DNA from: Leptidea sinapis
Taxonomy: Eukaryota > Arthropoda > Insecta > Lepidoptera > Pieridae
Direction: 5' to 3'
Length of the DNA: 64,000 nucleotides
NCBI RefSeq assembly: GCF_905404315.1
Contig: NC_066311.1
Coordinates: 3,720,001 to 3,784,000, forward strand
In this document: positions 20,501 to 29,706 of the stretch, one piece after another
How the letters are laid out: every line of letters starts with the position of its first letter
Position numbering within the stretch: the stretch's first letter is position 1
The notes under the pieces: generated by a model
Database searches by the model: none
What the model was told of the DNA's origin: nothing
Seen by the model: only the letters and a program-made list of their open reading frames with translations
Position numbers and translations under genes: made by a program

Positions 20501-21060
20501 TGACAATGATCCAGGCTCTTGCTCGATCGATAGTTTCTTCGGATTACAAACATGCTCTATAAAGAGGGCTATCTATGACAAAGATCAGAGAACAGAGCCT
20601 GGTTCTTGTGACTAACATGATGCGAAGGTCATCTCTTTTCCCAACGAAGCAGCATCTTTGCTTGTTTTGGCTTGGGCTGTGGGAAGGCCTTCCTTAACTA
20701 CGACAACTTTCTGTTTGCATCCATCACTGGTTTGCGAAAATGGCGTAGAAGCTGTCCTGTCCCCTCTATTACTGCGGATATAATTCTTTCTACTGCTTTT
20801 ATATTCGTTCTAGAACTTACGATTTACAATATCTGTCAGTATTATTGGTACAAATAATTATGTAATACCTTCTTAACAATCGCTTCACTTTTGACAGAGA
20901 GGTCGTGGTTGTCAACAGTTTTGTGGTAATGCGTCTCGCAATTATCGCAATCTCTTTCTGTTAGAGGTCATTCAAGTGATTCATGTACGGGACAATAGCA
21001 GATTTGGTCTGGTTGATTCATTGCATAGGTGACCGTGCGTGGTATAATGTCTTCTACTTT
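20501..21060. other. Unassigned DNA
   Basis: ORF 20672-20857 (+) is not recognised. No repeat family assigned. Confidence 0.3.
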
Positions 21061-21288
21061 ACCCTGGACGTCAAGACGTTCTATAGACTGTTCACCTCGA
21101 TATGCAGCCAAAGACGAGTATAAGGGACTGCATTACGGCACTCAAAAGCTGCTAGATATCTAGAAATATTTCTTACCCTGGTTGAAAAGACGTTCAGACT
21201 GTTCACCTCGATATGTGACCATAGATGAGCTAATGCGGGAATGCACTACACTGCAGACAAAAGCTGCTTGATTTCTAGAAATATCATA
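21061..21288 (+). repeat. 114-bp tandem duplication
   Basis: Two units, 21061-21174 and 21175-21288, both starting ACCCTGG and sharing AGACTGTTCACCTCGATATG, AAAAGCTGCT and TCTAGAAATAT at matching positions. Clear but diverged, so not recent. Confidence 0.88.
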
Positions 21289-21737
21289 TGCAGAGGGTTT
21301 TTGTATTTATATTTCGTTTCGTGATTTGTAAAAGGTGGTGAAACGTTAAATGTGTTTCTGTCTGAGATAAATCAAAAATAAATCCCAGTGCGTATTGGGG
21401 TGCACCAGATGCGTTATGCAGGGGTGAAATAAAGACAATATGTACGCGCGTGCTTGTGTTGCTTTTACTATTATTAAGTCTAGGGTTTCTGTTAGGGGTG
21501 GATATCGATTTTACGGAAATAATAATAGTATGATCTGTTTTAATGAGTTTTGGTCCGTAACGGTTTTTGTACGCGAATAGATAATATAAGTATTGATTAC
21601 TATTGGTAGGATAAGTTATTAAGATAGGTCTTGCCAGACAATTACGTTCCCTACAGATGCTTCATGTAGTTAATGAATATTTTATCGTTTGATACCGCCA
21701 TTATGGTTTCACATAATGATCCAACCGTTGCATCCTA
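21289..21737. other. Unassigned AT-rich DNA
   Basis: No gene or repeat recognised. Confidence 0.3.
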
Positions 21738-22046
21738 CTTTTTTTTTTATGGAATAGGAGGACATACGAGCGTACGGGTCACCTGGTGTTAAGTGATCAC
21801 CGCCGCCTACAATCTCTAGCAACACCAGAGGAATCACAGGAGCGTTGCCGGCCTTTAAGGAAGGTGTACGCGCCTTTTTTGAAGGTACCCATGTCGTATC
21901 GTCCCGGAAACACCGCACAAGGAAGTTCATTCCACAGCTTTGTAGTACGAGGAAGAAAGCTCCTTGTAAACCGCACTGTGGAGCACCGCCACACATCCAG
22001 ATGGTGATGATATCCTAACTTGTGGCGTGTCGTGCGAAGGTGGACT
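21738..22046 (-). pseudogene. LINE family C copy
   Basis: T-run and ATGGAATAGGAGGACATACG at the 3' side. Minus strand reads MWRCSTVRFTRSFLPRTTKL, WNELPCAVFPGRYDMGTFKK, GAYTFLKGRQRSCDSSGVAR: 65 codons without interruption. 5'-truncated; abuts a Jockey-like fragment. Confidence 0.88.
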
Positions 22047-22610
22047 AGTATATACTACTATCAGCAAAGTGGTCTGAATGAGATATCATCATTCTGGCTC
22101 CAGAAATTGGAGAATCAAGGCTATCGAATCGGAATCAGTGAATGTTTTACCCTTAAAAGAGCTACATGTCCTCCCGTTCAATTAAATATTGTAACATTAC
22201 CTCAAGCTGAGCATGTGCGTTATCTCGGCCTACACCTAGACAAACATCTCACATGGCAAAAACACATCGTCACAAAAAGGAAACAATTAGGCATCAAATT
22301 AAGTAAACTGCATTGGCTTCTTTGACGTAAGTAATAGCTTTCACTTGAAAACAACTGCTTTACAGGGCAATTCTTAAACCCATCTGGACATACGGTATAC
22401 AGCTATGGGGTACGGCATTACACTCAAATATTGAAATAATTCATGGATTTCGGAATAAAATACTACGCTTAATAGCCAATGTTCCATGGTTTGTACCAAA
22501 TGAAGTATTACACCATGACCTCGGAATACCAACAGTCAAGGATGAGATAACGAAATTCGCTTAGGCACACAAAACTAGAACAGACACTCACCCCACGGAC
22601 TAGTAAAAAA
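22047..22610 (+). pseudogene. Jockey-like LINE reverse-transcriptase C-terminal region
   Basis: Frame to 22325 includes LKRATCPPVQLNIVTLPQAE, HVRYLGLHLDKHLTWQKHI, KRKQLGIKLSKLHWLL, stop; later frames give the usual ILKPIWTYGIQLWGTA-like stretch (about 22370-22420) and ANVPWFVPNEVLHHDLGIPT (about 22475-22530). YLG-(x)-LD-(x)-LTW-H is the block after the palm of Jockey elements. Several frameshifts. Confidence 0.85.
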
Positions 22611-22763
22611 TAAGGACTCCGTGTCACCTTACATAACAGTGTAGCATCAAAACAAGCCGATTTACGTGTAAATACATAGCCCCACGCACACACTTACACT
22701 ACTACATGAGAATTGTCATCGTCTGTGACAGATCAGTTTGCCTCTCAATAAAAAATTTTTAAA

Positions 22764-22808
22764 ATGGCGTCGTGCGTTCTGAAAAAGTGTAAAAACGACA
22801 CTATATAA
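22764..22808 (+). pseudogene. THAP-like N-terminal remnant 1
   Basis: ATG then MASCVLKKCKND before a stop. Resembles the first residues of THAP domains (M-x-x-C-x4-C), which start the C2CH zinc site. Too short to prove; paired with 22975. Confidence 0.3.
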
Positions 22809-22974
22809 GTATTTGTGGCCATAGATGAGAAAAAATTGTGTAACTAGTATCCCCCGTAACCGCGACCGACAACTAACACTATGCCCAAGTGGGCGTACTC
22901 GAGCCAGTCTCGAACAATGTGTGACGTTGATATGCCAAATGTTCTGTTAAACTTTGCTTATAATTGAAACTAAA

Positions 22975-23060
22975 ATGCCGGGTCGCGTAGTAAAACTTTG
23001 TATTAATAATACTACAAGAAATAAGAAAGACACTGGGATCACATATCATCAGTAAGTATT
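22975..23060 (+). pseudogene. THAP-like N-terminal exon remnant 2 with splice donor
   Basis: MPGRVVKLCINNTTRNKKDT then GITYHQ, running into CATCA|GTAAGTATT, a near-consensus 5' splice site. Pattern fits the start of a THAP domain (as in host THAP genes and P-element transposases), but the first cysteine is replaced by Arg. No following exon was found within the window. Could be host-derived or P-element-like. Confidence 0.4.
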
Positions 23061-23299
23061 TTGTATTTTATTAATTTCAATGTAAATGCCATTGAGTGTC
23101 AAGATGCCACGCACACAAGCATCTAATAGTTGCCGTAATAAAAAAGCTATTGTTCTTAGGTAGTAGGCGGTATCTAGTTGGAGCGCAGCGGAGACCAATC
23201 CTTAATCTATGCTTGCAAATATACGAGGGAACGTTATACGTCCGAATCAGTGGTCCGAATACACCAATCATAAGCAATATGTCTATCTGTATACATTTT
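23061..23299. other. Unassigned DNA
   Basis: ORFs on both strands are chance-like. Nothing recognised. Confidence 0.3.
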
Positions 23300-23453
23300 G
23301 CCTTTATACCTCTAGACTCTAGATCATTTAATGTTACAGTTAACCTCTATTTTGAGTTGCTTGTCACGCACAGTAAACTAATATTCCTGGCCTGTTTTCA
23401 TCGGTTGTCTAGCTCCAACCTAGCCTCCACCAAGAGGCTCTATCTAAACGTGT
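23300..23453 (+). repeat. MITE M fragment
   Basis: GTTAACCTCTATTTTGAGTT, TTGTCACGCACAGTAAACTA, CCTGGCCTGTTTTCATCGGT, AGAGGCTCTATCTAAACGT. Joined directly to a LINE A tail. Confidence 0.7.
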
Positions 23454-23668
23454 TCAAATTCAAATATTTTTATTAAAAAATAAGGATTCAAAATCACTTA
23501 TTGAACGTCAAAAACTACCACCCATTCAAAATAGACTGCCGCAGACTTGAGAACAACGGGCGCAAGAAACTAAGCGAGTGTTAACGTCTATTAAAAATTC
23601 TTTTAAATTTCGTAGCACATTTGTATTGTACATTTTCTGGGATCATATTGTAGAAGCATAATATACAT
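23454..23668 (-). repeat. LINE family A 3' end
   Basis: Plus-strand TTCAAATTCAAATATTTTTA (tail), CTTATTGAACGTCAAAAACT, GGGCGCAAGAAACTAAGCGA, then coding remnant antisense to CICFYNMIPENVQ. Confidence 0.8.
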
Positions 23669-24402
23669 GGACCAATAAAATTATTAATAATATTAATTAT
23701 ATAAGTATTTTTCACATTCTTGGTTTATTCTCAGGTATATATTTTTATACCAAGTTTATTTGTAAGGCCGATACTATTTTGAATGCCGTTTACTGCCATC
23801 TAATAAGTGTTGTTCTTGACATGGATGACTTGGCACGAACATTTTGTTAAGTTTAACTTTATTGCTAAGTTTTATGTCGGAGCGAAGGCTGTGGTGCGCG
23901 CTATATCGCTTATTATTTCATGTTATTATGAAAGCCAACTCGAAGAATATTCTTATCATGTCTGTCTTTACGTAAAGTAACACATAATAGTTATTTATGC
24001 AACTGTTCTGTAATAAGAGGCGTTAAAACACGTATGTGGGTTTATAGTGGCGGATAATAGTATCACATGAGTGTTTTAATACCTAATTATCAACAGTTGC
24101 ATACAAGACTTTGTCTACACTCATAATATGAATCCTCTATACAAGATTCTGAAACAGTTAGCTTACTGCGAACATTAAACAAGCCAGTCCTAGTAACCAT
24201 AATATCATCCAAAGGAGTGTTATTATGAAAACGGATGATGTAATGTTGTACTGAATTTCATTACAACACTCGTTTTGATGATGTAATGGTTATTAGGACA
24301 TTGGGTGTTTTAATTTTGGCAATAACCTAACTGTTTTACAATCTTTAATAGAAGATTTAAAGCATGGGTGTAGATAAAAAGATTTTATTTGTGACTTCAC
24401 AA
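23669..24402. other. Mostly unassigned; family P fragment at 23715-23785
   Basis: TTCTTGGTTTATTCTCAGGT and TTTATTTGTAAGGCCGATAC match family P. The rest is AT-rich, with an inverted motif around CATCATCCGTTTTC / GAAAACGGATGATG near 24228. Confidence 0.35.
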
Positions 24403-24633
24403 CTTAGTTAATTTATACGTCGAGATAGAGTCTTTTGCTGTAGACAACCGATAAAAACAGGCCAGGATTATTAGTTTAGTGTGCGCGATAAGCTACGTCT
24501 TACACACACGATTTATAGGACACTTTGTGTTAGTGTGCGTGAATTGCTCAATAAAGAGGTTAGTTCTAAATTCTATTTCTTTCGACATTTTCACAGCTGT
24601 CATAGTCTATCTAAGACGTATTAATGATCTAAT
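24403..24633 (-). mobile_element. hAT-like MITE M, most complete copy
   Basis: Left end CTTAGTTAATTTATACGTCG, right end complementary (CTAAGACGTATTAATGATCT). Interior has AACAGGCCAGGATTATTAGT, GATAAGCTACGTCTTACACA, ACACTTTGTGTTAGTGTGCG and TCGACATTTTCACAGCTGTC. Flanks CTTCACAA (24395-24402) and CGTCACAA (24634-24641) are a 7/8 TSD. No ORF. Confidence 0.85.
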
Positions 24634-24650
24634 CGTCACAATTGGTTTTG

Positions 24651-25345
24651 GCAAGGCATAAAGGCATAGAAGGCAATTATTTTCTCAAAATTGATTACTT
24701 TAGAATTCTTTTTGATAAAATAATCACAATCTAGTCTCAGGCTGTCAGATCATTTAGATATTCAGCAGTGGAGTAATAGGATTTACGACAGAGCCATTTT
24801 TTTTATAAAACATTTAAATTTATTTATAGATAATGCCTGAACAGTGGCTGGGGCTTTATTATAGAAGTGTATACATTTACCCTTAAAGCTATTATGTATC
24901 TTATGAAGCCTACTAGAATTAGCCACAAGCAATCCCTTCTTTCTAGTGTTATAATAATGAAAATCACTATCAACAGCAATAAGGTGACGATTTTTGTGAA
25001 CGTATATTAAATTTTCATAAATGTACTGACAATGAACAGTTATAATATTGATTTCTTTAAAATTTTCTTTGAGAGACTGTCTATAACCAAGCTGATATAT
25101 ATATATCAGCTTGGTTATTAGTTGGTTGGTTAGCAGAGAGCTGTTCGTGCTATAGCACGAACAGCTCTCTTTTGCAGAGCAAACACTATATCAACGTCAG
25201 CAGCATGACCGCATAGTAAAATACCGTACGTCATGATGCTGTGAAAATAACTGAAGTACACTAATCTAGCGGTCGCAACATTCGTGTACTCTTTAATCTT
25301 TCTAACTGCATGTAGGATCTTTGAGAGCCTACTCTTTTAAAAAAA
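24651..25345 (-). pseudogene. LINE family B: RT thumb, C-terminus and 3' UTR, with double-palindrome scar
   Basis: Minus strand: ILHAVRKIKEYTNVATARLV, YFSYFHSIMTYGILLCGHAA, DVDIVFALQKRAVRAI, then a disruption at 25083-25170, then YRQSLKENFKEIN and the C-terminus, then a partial family B UTR (GCATTTATTTTCTC region at 24.66-24.72 kb, GAATATCTAAATGATC). Part of the UTR appears deleted. Dead 5'-truncated copy. Confidence 0.82.
25083..25170. repeat. Double palindrome (36 bp + 16-bp spacer + 36 bp)
   Basis: 25083-25118 is a perfect palindrome centred on ATATATATATAT (half ATAACCAAGCTGATATAT). 25135-25170 is another perfect palindrome (half AGAGAGCTGTTCGTGCTA). The outer halves are ordinary LINE B sequence, so the inserted inner halves are inverted copies of the two flanks. 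Confidence 0.95.
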
Positions 25346-25789
25346 TTATATTATTTTTTATGAGCAAAAACCAACCCCCTCTCACCAAGTCTGAGCATAG
25401 TCTCAGTACGCTCTATAGATGACAGCCTCAATCTAAGCAAATAAAAACATGAAGTATGAGATAGTTAGTTACGCGAGGGTGTTCTGTTATTTTTGTTTCT
25501 CCTACCCCGGTCGTCAATTAACCACGGGCCGGGTTCTGTACTCGTAGAATGCGTGCAACATGAATTATATATGCTTCGATTACTTCGTTACAATTATAAT
25601 TGGGTTCTACACGTGTGCTGGTTTTTATATTATGTGATTCTTAAAGTTTGCTCAGTTCACATTAATGTGAAGTTTTATAATTATGTCTTGAGCCTGTCAA
25701 ATATCAAAGTGCTGATATGATCCCCAGGCAGGTTTGGTTTGAATAATGTATGCTTTATAATGAATGATTTTCAAAGTATCGAGATCATA
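25346..25789. other. Unassigned DNA
   Basis: ORF 25493-25720 (+) is chance-like. CTACCCCGGTCGTCAATTAA is GC-richer. Nothing recognised. Confidence 0.3.
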
Positions 25790-26132
25790 CCGGTGGGAGG
25801 CTCTTTTGCTCAGGATGCCGGCTAGATTATGGGTACCACAACGGCGCCTATTTCTGTCGTAAAGCAGTAATATTTAGGCATTACTGTTTCGGTCTGAAGG
25901 GCGCCGTAGCTAGTGAAATTACTGGGCAAATGAGACTTGACACTTATGTCTCAAGGTGACGAGCGCAGTTCACTACAACTGCGCTCGTTACCTTGAGTTG
26001 CCCGCTTGGAGTTTTCCGGTTTTCCTAATAATCCCGAGCGGCACTAGAATGGAATGGGCAGGGCGTATCAATTACCATCAGCTGAACGTCCTGCTCGTCT
26101 CGTCCCTTATTTTCATTAAAAAAATTATTAAG
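25790..26132 (+). repeat. Family D element with internal foldback
   Basis: CCGGTGGGAGGCTCTTTTGC to CCCTTATTTTCATTAAAAAA. At 25950-25997 the arm CTCAAGGTGACGAGCGCAG, T, T is followed after 6 bases by its complement (20 of 21), an inverted duplication absent from other copies. Confidence 0.88.
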
Positions 26133-26214
26133 TTTTTGCGTTTTGCCCGGACATATAGACAAACAGATAAAAATTCGATGATCTATTTTTCTTGGCGACA
26201 GTATTCTATGTCGA

Positions 26215-26560
26215 AAACATAAACAACGTATATATGCTTTTACAACAAGATCCCAGTAAATGTTCAAAAACGTTTGTGTGGTAAAGGTTACTATAACATA
26301 AATGACGATCTTAATGATACCACAGATTGGGAATGGAGCGACCGCCCTCAGGCTATTAAATAATAAGTTGAATTGTACAATGTTACTTTGTTACTAAAAT
26401 GTTACTTTAATTGTAAACCACATTTTTGATGAAAAAAAAAGCCCGCTGAGTCTGTTGCGCCCATTCTTCTCAGGCCTGTGGCATTCATTTTGGAATGGGT
26501 GGTAGTTTTTTGACTTTTAATAAGTGATGTCACATCCTATTTTGAATAAAAATATTTGTA
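26215..26560 (+). repeat. LINE family A 3' end
   Basis: TATATGCTTTTACAACAAGA (equivalent to CFYNMIPENVQ), AAACGTTTGTGTGGTAAAGG, AATGATACCACAGATTGGGA, then UTR with CCCGCTGAGTCTGTTGCGCC and tail AATATTTGTATTTGAATTGA. Lacks about 15 codons present in the 1.5-1.8 kb copy. Confidence 0.85.
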
Positions 26561-26868
26561 TTTGAATTGATTGTGTTGTATCTTTTTTATTGATATGCGT
26601 TTTGTCGAGTATTTTGTTATTATCTCAAAAGGAATTAGGCAGCGTTTTCAATGAAAACTCTCAGTCGGCTGGATTTCGACTTTCCCGACATCTTCGACAT
26701 TCATCGTTTATTTCAACAGCTGTACGTAAAACCCTAACATTTAAAAAAAAATTCCTTCCTTATGAATCACTCTGCCTTTTTGTGAAAACCGCATTAAAAT
26801 CAGTTCAGTACAGACAGCAGTTAGACATTTTGTTTTATATTACTCGCTGACACGGCAAACGTTGGAAC
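26561..26868. other. Unassigned; ORF 26590-26850 (+)
   Basis: An 86-codon frame (SQSAGFRLSRHLRHSSFIST) is not recognised. Possibly repeat-derived. Confidence 0.25.
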
Positions 26869-26930
26869 CTGATATTAAGTGATCACCGCCGCCCACATTC
26901 TCTTGCAACATCAGAGGTTGCTTCGATGTG
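26869..26930 (-). repeat. LINE family C scrap
   Basis: CTGATATTAAGTGATCACCG, CCGCCCACATTCTCTTGCAA. Only the last ~55 bp of the family C coding end. Confidence 0.7.
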
Positions 26931-26954
26931 AGAGGCGTTGGTTCGATGTGACCT

Positions 26955-27215
26955 ACGATTATGATACGAAATTTAAAAGAATTATTAAAAAAACGTTTGT
27001 GTGGGAAAGGTTACTATAGCATAAAGGATTTTCTTAATGATACCACAGACTGGGAATGAAGCGAACACACTCAGGCTCTTTAATTATCAATGTTTATTGT
27101 ACGATGTTACATTGTAATCCATATTATTATAAAAAAAACCCCTGAGTTTCTTGCGTTATACTATTTTGGATTGGTGGTAGTTTTTGACGTTCAATAAGTG
27201 ATTTTGAGTTAAGGT
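26955..27215 (+). repeat. LINE family A 3' end
   Basis: ATACGAAATTTAAAAGAATT, AACGTTTGTGTGGGAAAGGT, AATGATACCACAGACTGGGA, UTR to GACGTTCAATAAGTGATTTT; the GCGCCCATTCTTCTCAGG part of the motif is deleted. Confidence 0.85.
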
Positions 27216-27464
27216 GATTTTACCCTCATTTCGGGTTAAGGATGCTTTTTTGTTTGCCACACCCCGGCATCGCGTCACTACACATCCTGTGACAGCGGAT
27301 TCGATTCCCGTCGCGGCCGACTTGCTGGGAACAATCAGTTGCAATGCTCAATCGTTTACGGTTCACTGGCGCTGTTACGAGTCATTTCATAGACAATTTC
27401 GGCAGGATGTGTTTGTTTGATTTAAATTATTGTTTACAATAAGAAAATCTTTCAAATTATTTAA
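27216..27464. other. Unassigned; ORF 27214-27420 (+)
   Basis: GC-richer patch with a B-box-like GGATTCGATTCCCG at 27298. No gene recognised; an old pol III-derived scrap is possible. Confidence 0.25.
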
Positions 27465-28110
27465 AAAAAAAGTGTATACGCACGCAAAAAATTCTTCTTA
27501 GGTGTAATAAAACAAAAGCCCTTAAAAAAATGATTCCTCGTGCTATTTTACGTTTGTAGAAGAAACAATATTGTTATAAAGCAATGAAAATATTATTATA
27601 CCGCATAATTTAGTTAAATTACGTGTTATTAAATATCATTAAATTATACAATTGATTTAGTCTTCTTTAGTGTTAATTCCGCCAATATTTGTTTTTAAAA
27701 CAATTCGACACGTGGCATCCTCAGGACGTGTTGTCTCGCCAGAATCTGGCACGAAAACACGTGTCGAATTGTTTTAGAAACAAATATAAATATAAAAAAT
27801 TTATAAATTTTTCTTTTCTTTTTATCATTAAATTATTTTTATACATTTAGAGATAAATTATTTTTTTTATTTTGAAACTTGTATATAAATTGAAGTTATA
27901 TTTTGAAATTTATTTAATTCTCTTCGTTAGTTGTGGTTCAGTATACATTATTAGTTACAAGAGGATTGGTAGCTGAAGATACAAATGGTCTAGTTGACCA
28001 GCTAACGTCGGGTGTCGGGGTGTCGAATTTGCGTGACGATGTGCGCGCGCATCTTAAAAATTCACTTTGAAATTTTTTCCCTAACGCTCCAAAATACATA
28101 TAACTTCTTA
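27465..28110. repeat. Family J repeat enclosing a 30-bp-arm inverted repeat
   Basis: Left block GTGTATACGCACGCAAAAAA, TTCCTCGTGCTATTTTACGT; right block GATGTGCGCGCGCATCTTAA, AACGCTCCAAAATACATATA; both shared with 7.47-7.74 and 4.53-5.17 kb. The middle carries the inverted repeat at 27685-27787 and AT-rich DNA not shared with the 7.5-kb copy. Confidence 0.5.
27685..27787. repeat. Inverted repeat, 30-bp arms, 43-bp loop
   Basis: Left arm 27685-27714 ends CAATTCGACACGTG; right arm 27758-27787 begins CACGTGTCGAATTG; 29 of 30 positions pair. The loop has CATCCTCAGGACGTGTTGTC and GCCAGAATCTGGC (itself self-complementary). Confidence 0.9.
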
Positions 28111-28382
28111 AATAACAATTCTCCTTTATTTCTTCTCTTTCTTCTTTCTAAATGACGTGCAAGAAAAGTCAATCCTCAGTTGCATATATTATAATCTTCC
28201 TTTACAAGTACATATTGCTATATTTAAATTTGTATGAATGCCGTTTGTTTTTCAATACTATATGTGTTCGGAAATTAACATTGATATAATAAAATAAAAA
28301 TAAATAAAAATAAAATAGCCTTTATTGCTGCTTTTCCTTACAATTAGTATATACGTGCCTACTTACTAAACACTTAATTGAT
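28111..28382. other. Unassigned AT-rich DNA
   Basis: No gene. A short A-rich AATAAAAATAAA tract at about 28290-28310 may be the reverse of a LINE tail of the following element. Confidence 0.3.
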
Positions 28383-28640
28383 TTAATCTATTCTATTATT
28401 TGAACTATCAGCAACTGGATGTTTGTGTAGGACAACTTGCCTATCGACAAAGGCCTCCTCTAAAGATTTCCACGTATTCCTGTCTCTCGCTAAACGGGTC
28501 CATTTTGGATCAGCCACTTTCTTGAAGTCATCTTCCCATCTTTTGCTTTGTCTGCTCTCTCTGTCTCTATTTCTTTTGCCATCTCTTGGGTACCATTCTG
28601 TTATTAACTTAGTCCATTTTTCTTTACTCTCTCGTAACAT
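28383..28640 (-). pseudogene. RTE-like LINE reverse-transcriptase C-terminus
   Basis: An 85-codon intact antisense frame: LRESKEKWTKLITEWYPRDG, then RESRQSKRWEDDFKKVADPK, WTRLARDRNTWKSLEEAFVD, RQVVLHKHPVADSSNNRID, stop. W-(T)-(x)-WYPRDGKR and W-R-A-DR-W are characteristic of one abundant lepidopteran LINE family. 5'-truncated, no polymerase motifs; reading frame uncorrupted, so possibly young. Confidence 0.82.
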
Positions 28641-28893
28641 ACGTCACGTCCAACGCCATTTAAGCTGTCTGTATGCAGTGTGTGCATTTTTGAATTTTGT
28701 ATTCGTTTTTATTTCTTGTAATTTCACTTTATCAATTCTTTTTATACCTAAAAAAATTTTTTTTTAAAGATTGATATATAGCTATTTAAATACGGGTTCA
28801 GAATCGTCGGATGACGTAATATCTGGAATCTAAGTAACCATAAGCTAGAGATTCAGGAATACAAACACATACATAATCTCATAATCATCGTAC
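28641..28893. other. LINE-flank and unassigned DNA
   Basis: 28641-28700 continues the LINE antisense (CCAACGCCATTTAAGCTGTC), then unassigned AT-rich DNA. Confidence 0.35.
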
Positions 28894-28936
28894 ATAATCT
28901 AGCCGGCATCCTGTGCAAAGGAGCCTCCCACTGGCT
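28894..28936 (-). repeat. Family D 5' scrap
   Basis: AATCTAGCCGGCATCCTGTG, CAAAGGAGCCTCCCACTGG only. Confidence 0.75.
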
Positions 28937-29053
28937 TTCACTCGTAACGTTGACATAATATAATATAAACAACGAACAGAACAGGAAAATCTATGAAAAT
29001 TCATACTGAGCCTAAAATATTTATAACTTACCGTAACTTAATATTTTAATCAT

Positions 29054-29350
29054 TCATTCATTCATCATCAGCCGGCAGACGTCCACTGCTGAACAAAGGC
29101 ATATGCTGTTTTTGTTTTTCATTCTTTCACTCACAAATCCCAATGATCTCCACGGCGATCGGTCTTGTGTTGCCCTCATCCAAAGTATTCCGGCGATCTT
29201 AACCAGATCGTCGGTCCATCTTGTGGGAGGCCTACCAACACTACCTCTTCCGGTACGTGATCGCCATTCGAGGACCTTACTGCCCCAACGCCCCATCTGT
29301 CCGTCGAACTCTGTGCCCTGCCCACTACCACTACAGTTTTCCAATCATTC
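29054..29350 (-). pseudogene. RTE-like LINE tail, 96-codon frame
   Basis: Minus strand: DGQMGRWGSKVLEWRSRTGR, GSVGRPPTRWTDDLVKIAGI, LWMRATQDRSPWRSLGF, then the CAGCAGTGGACGTCTGCCGG-equivalent end with TGATGAATGAATGA tail. Same family as 8.45, 20.3 and 57.05 kb. Confidence 0.85.
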
Positions 29351-29357
29351 GGGCATA

Positions 29358-29706
29358 TCTTAATATATATAAATCTCGTGTCACAATGTTTGTCCTCAAT
29401 GGACTCCTAAACTAATGAACGGATTTTAATGGTGATTACTTCGTGGAGTGCAGTTTGGTCCAACTTGTGAGATAGGGTAGTTTTTATTTCGATTTGGGAC
29501 CCATAAATATTTTTATTTTCAATATTTGTTTTGTATGGACATATTTTCTATGAGAGAATTTAGTGACGCACGGTTTGACAGTTCCGCTGTGAAACAATTT
29601 CATTCTAACAACAGGGAGCATATTTACGAAATAATTTTTGATGTTTTGAAATATAAAGCAGTTGTTTTTTTACTATCTATAGAACAACGTCTGTCGGGGC
29701 AGCTAG
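29358..29706 (+). mobile_element. Helitron-like element F, complete ends
   Basis: a|TCTTAATATATATAAATCTC ... GTCTGTCGGGGCAGCTAG|t: TC start, CTAG end, A|T target. Contains TTTTGTATGGACATATTTTC and GACGCACGGTTTGACAG, shared with 31.69, 35.74 and 46.61 kb. 349 bp, no ORF of note. Confidence 0.85.

Noticed and set aside
23096..23476. 126-codon plus-strand ORF
   Set aside because: Crosses unassigned DNA, a MITE M fragment and a LINE A tail; no domain and no codon-like consistency.
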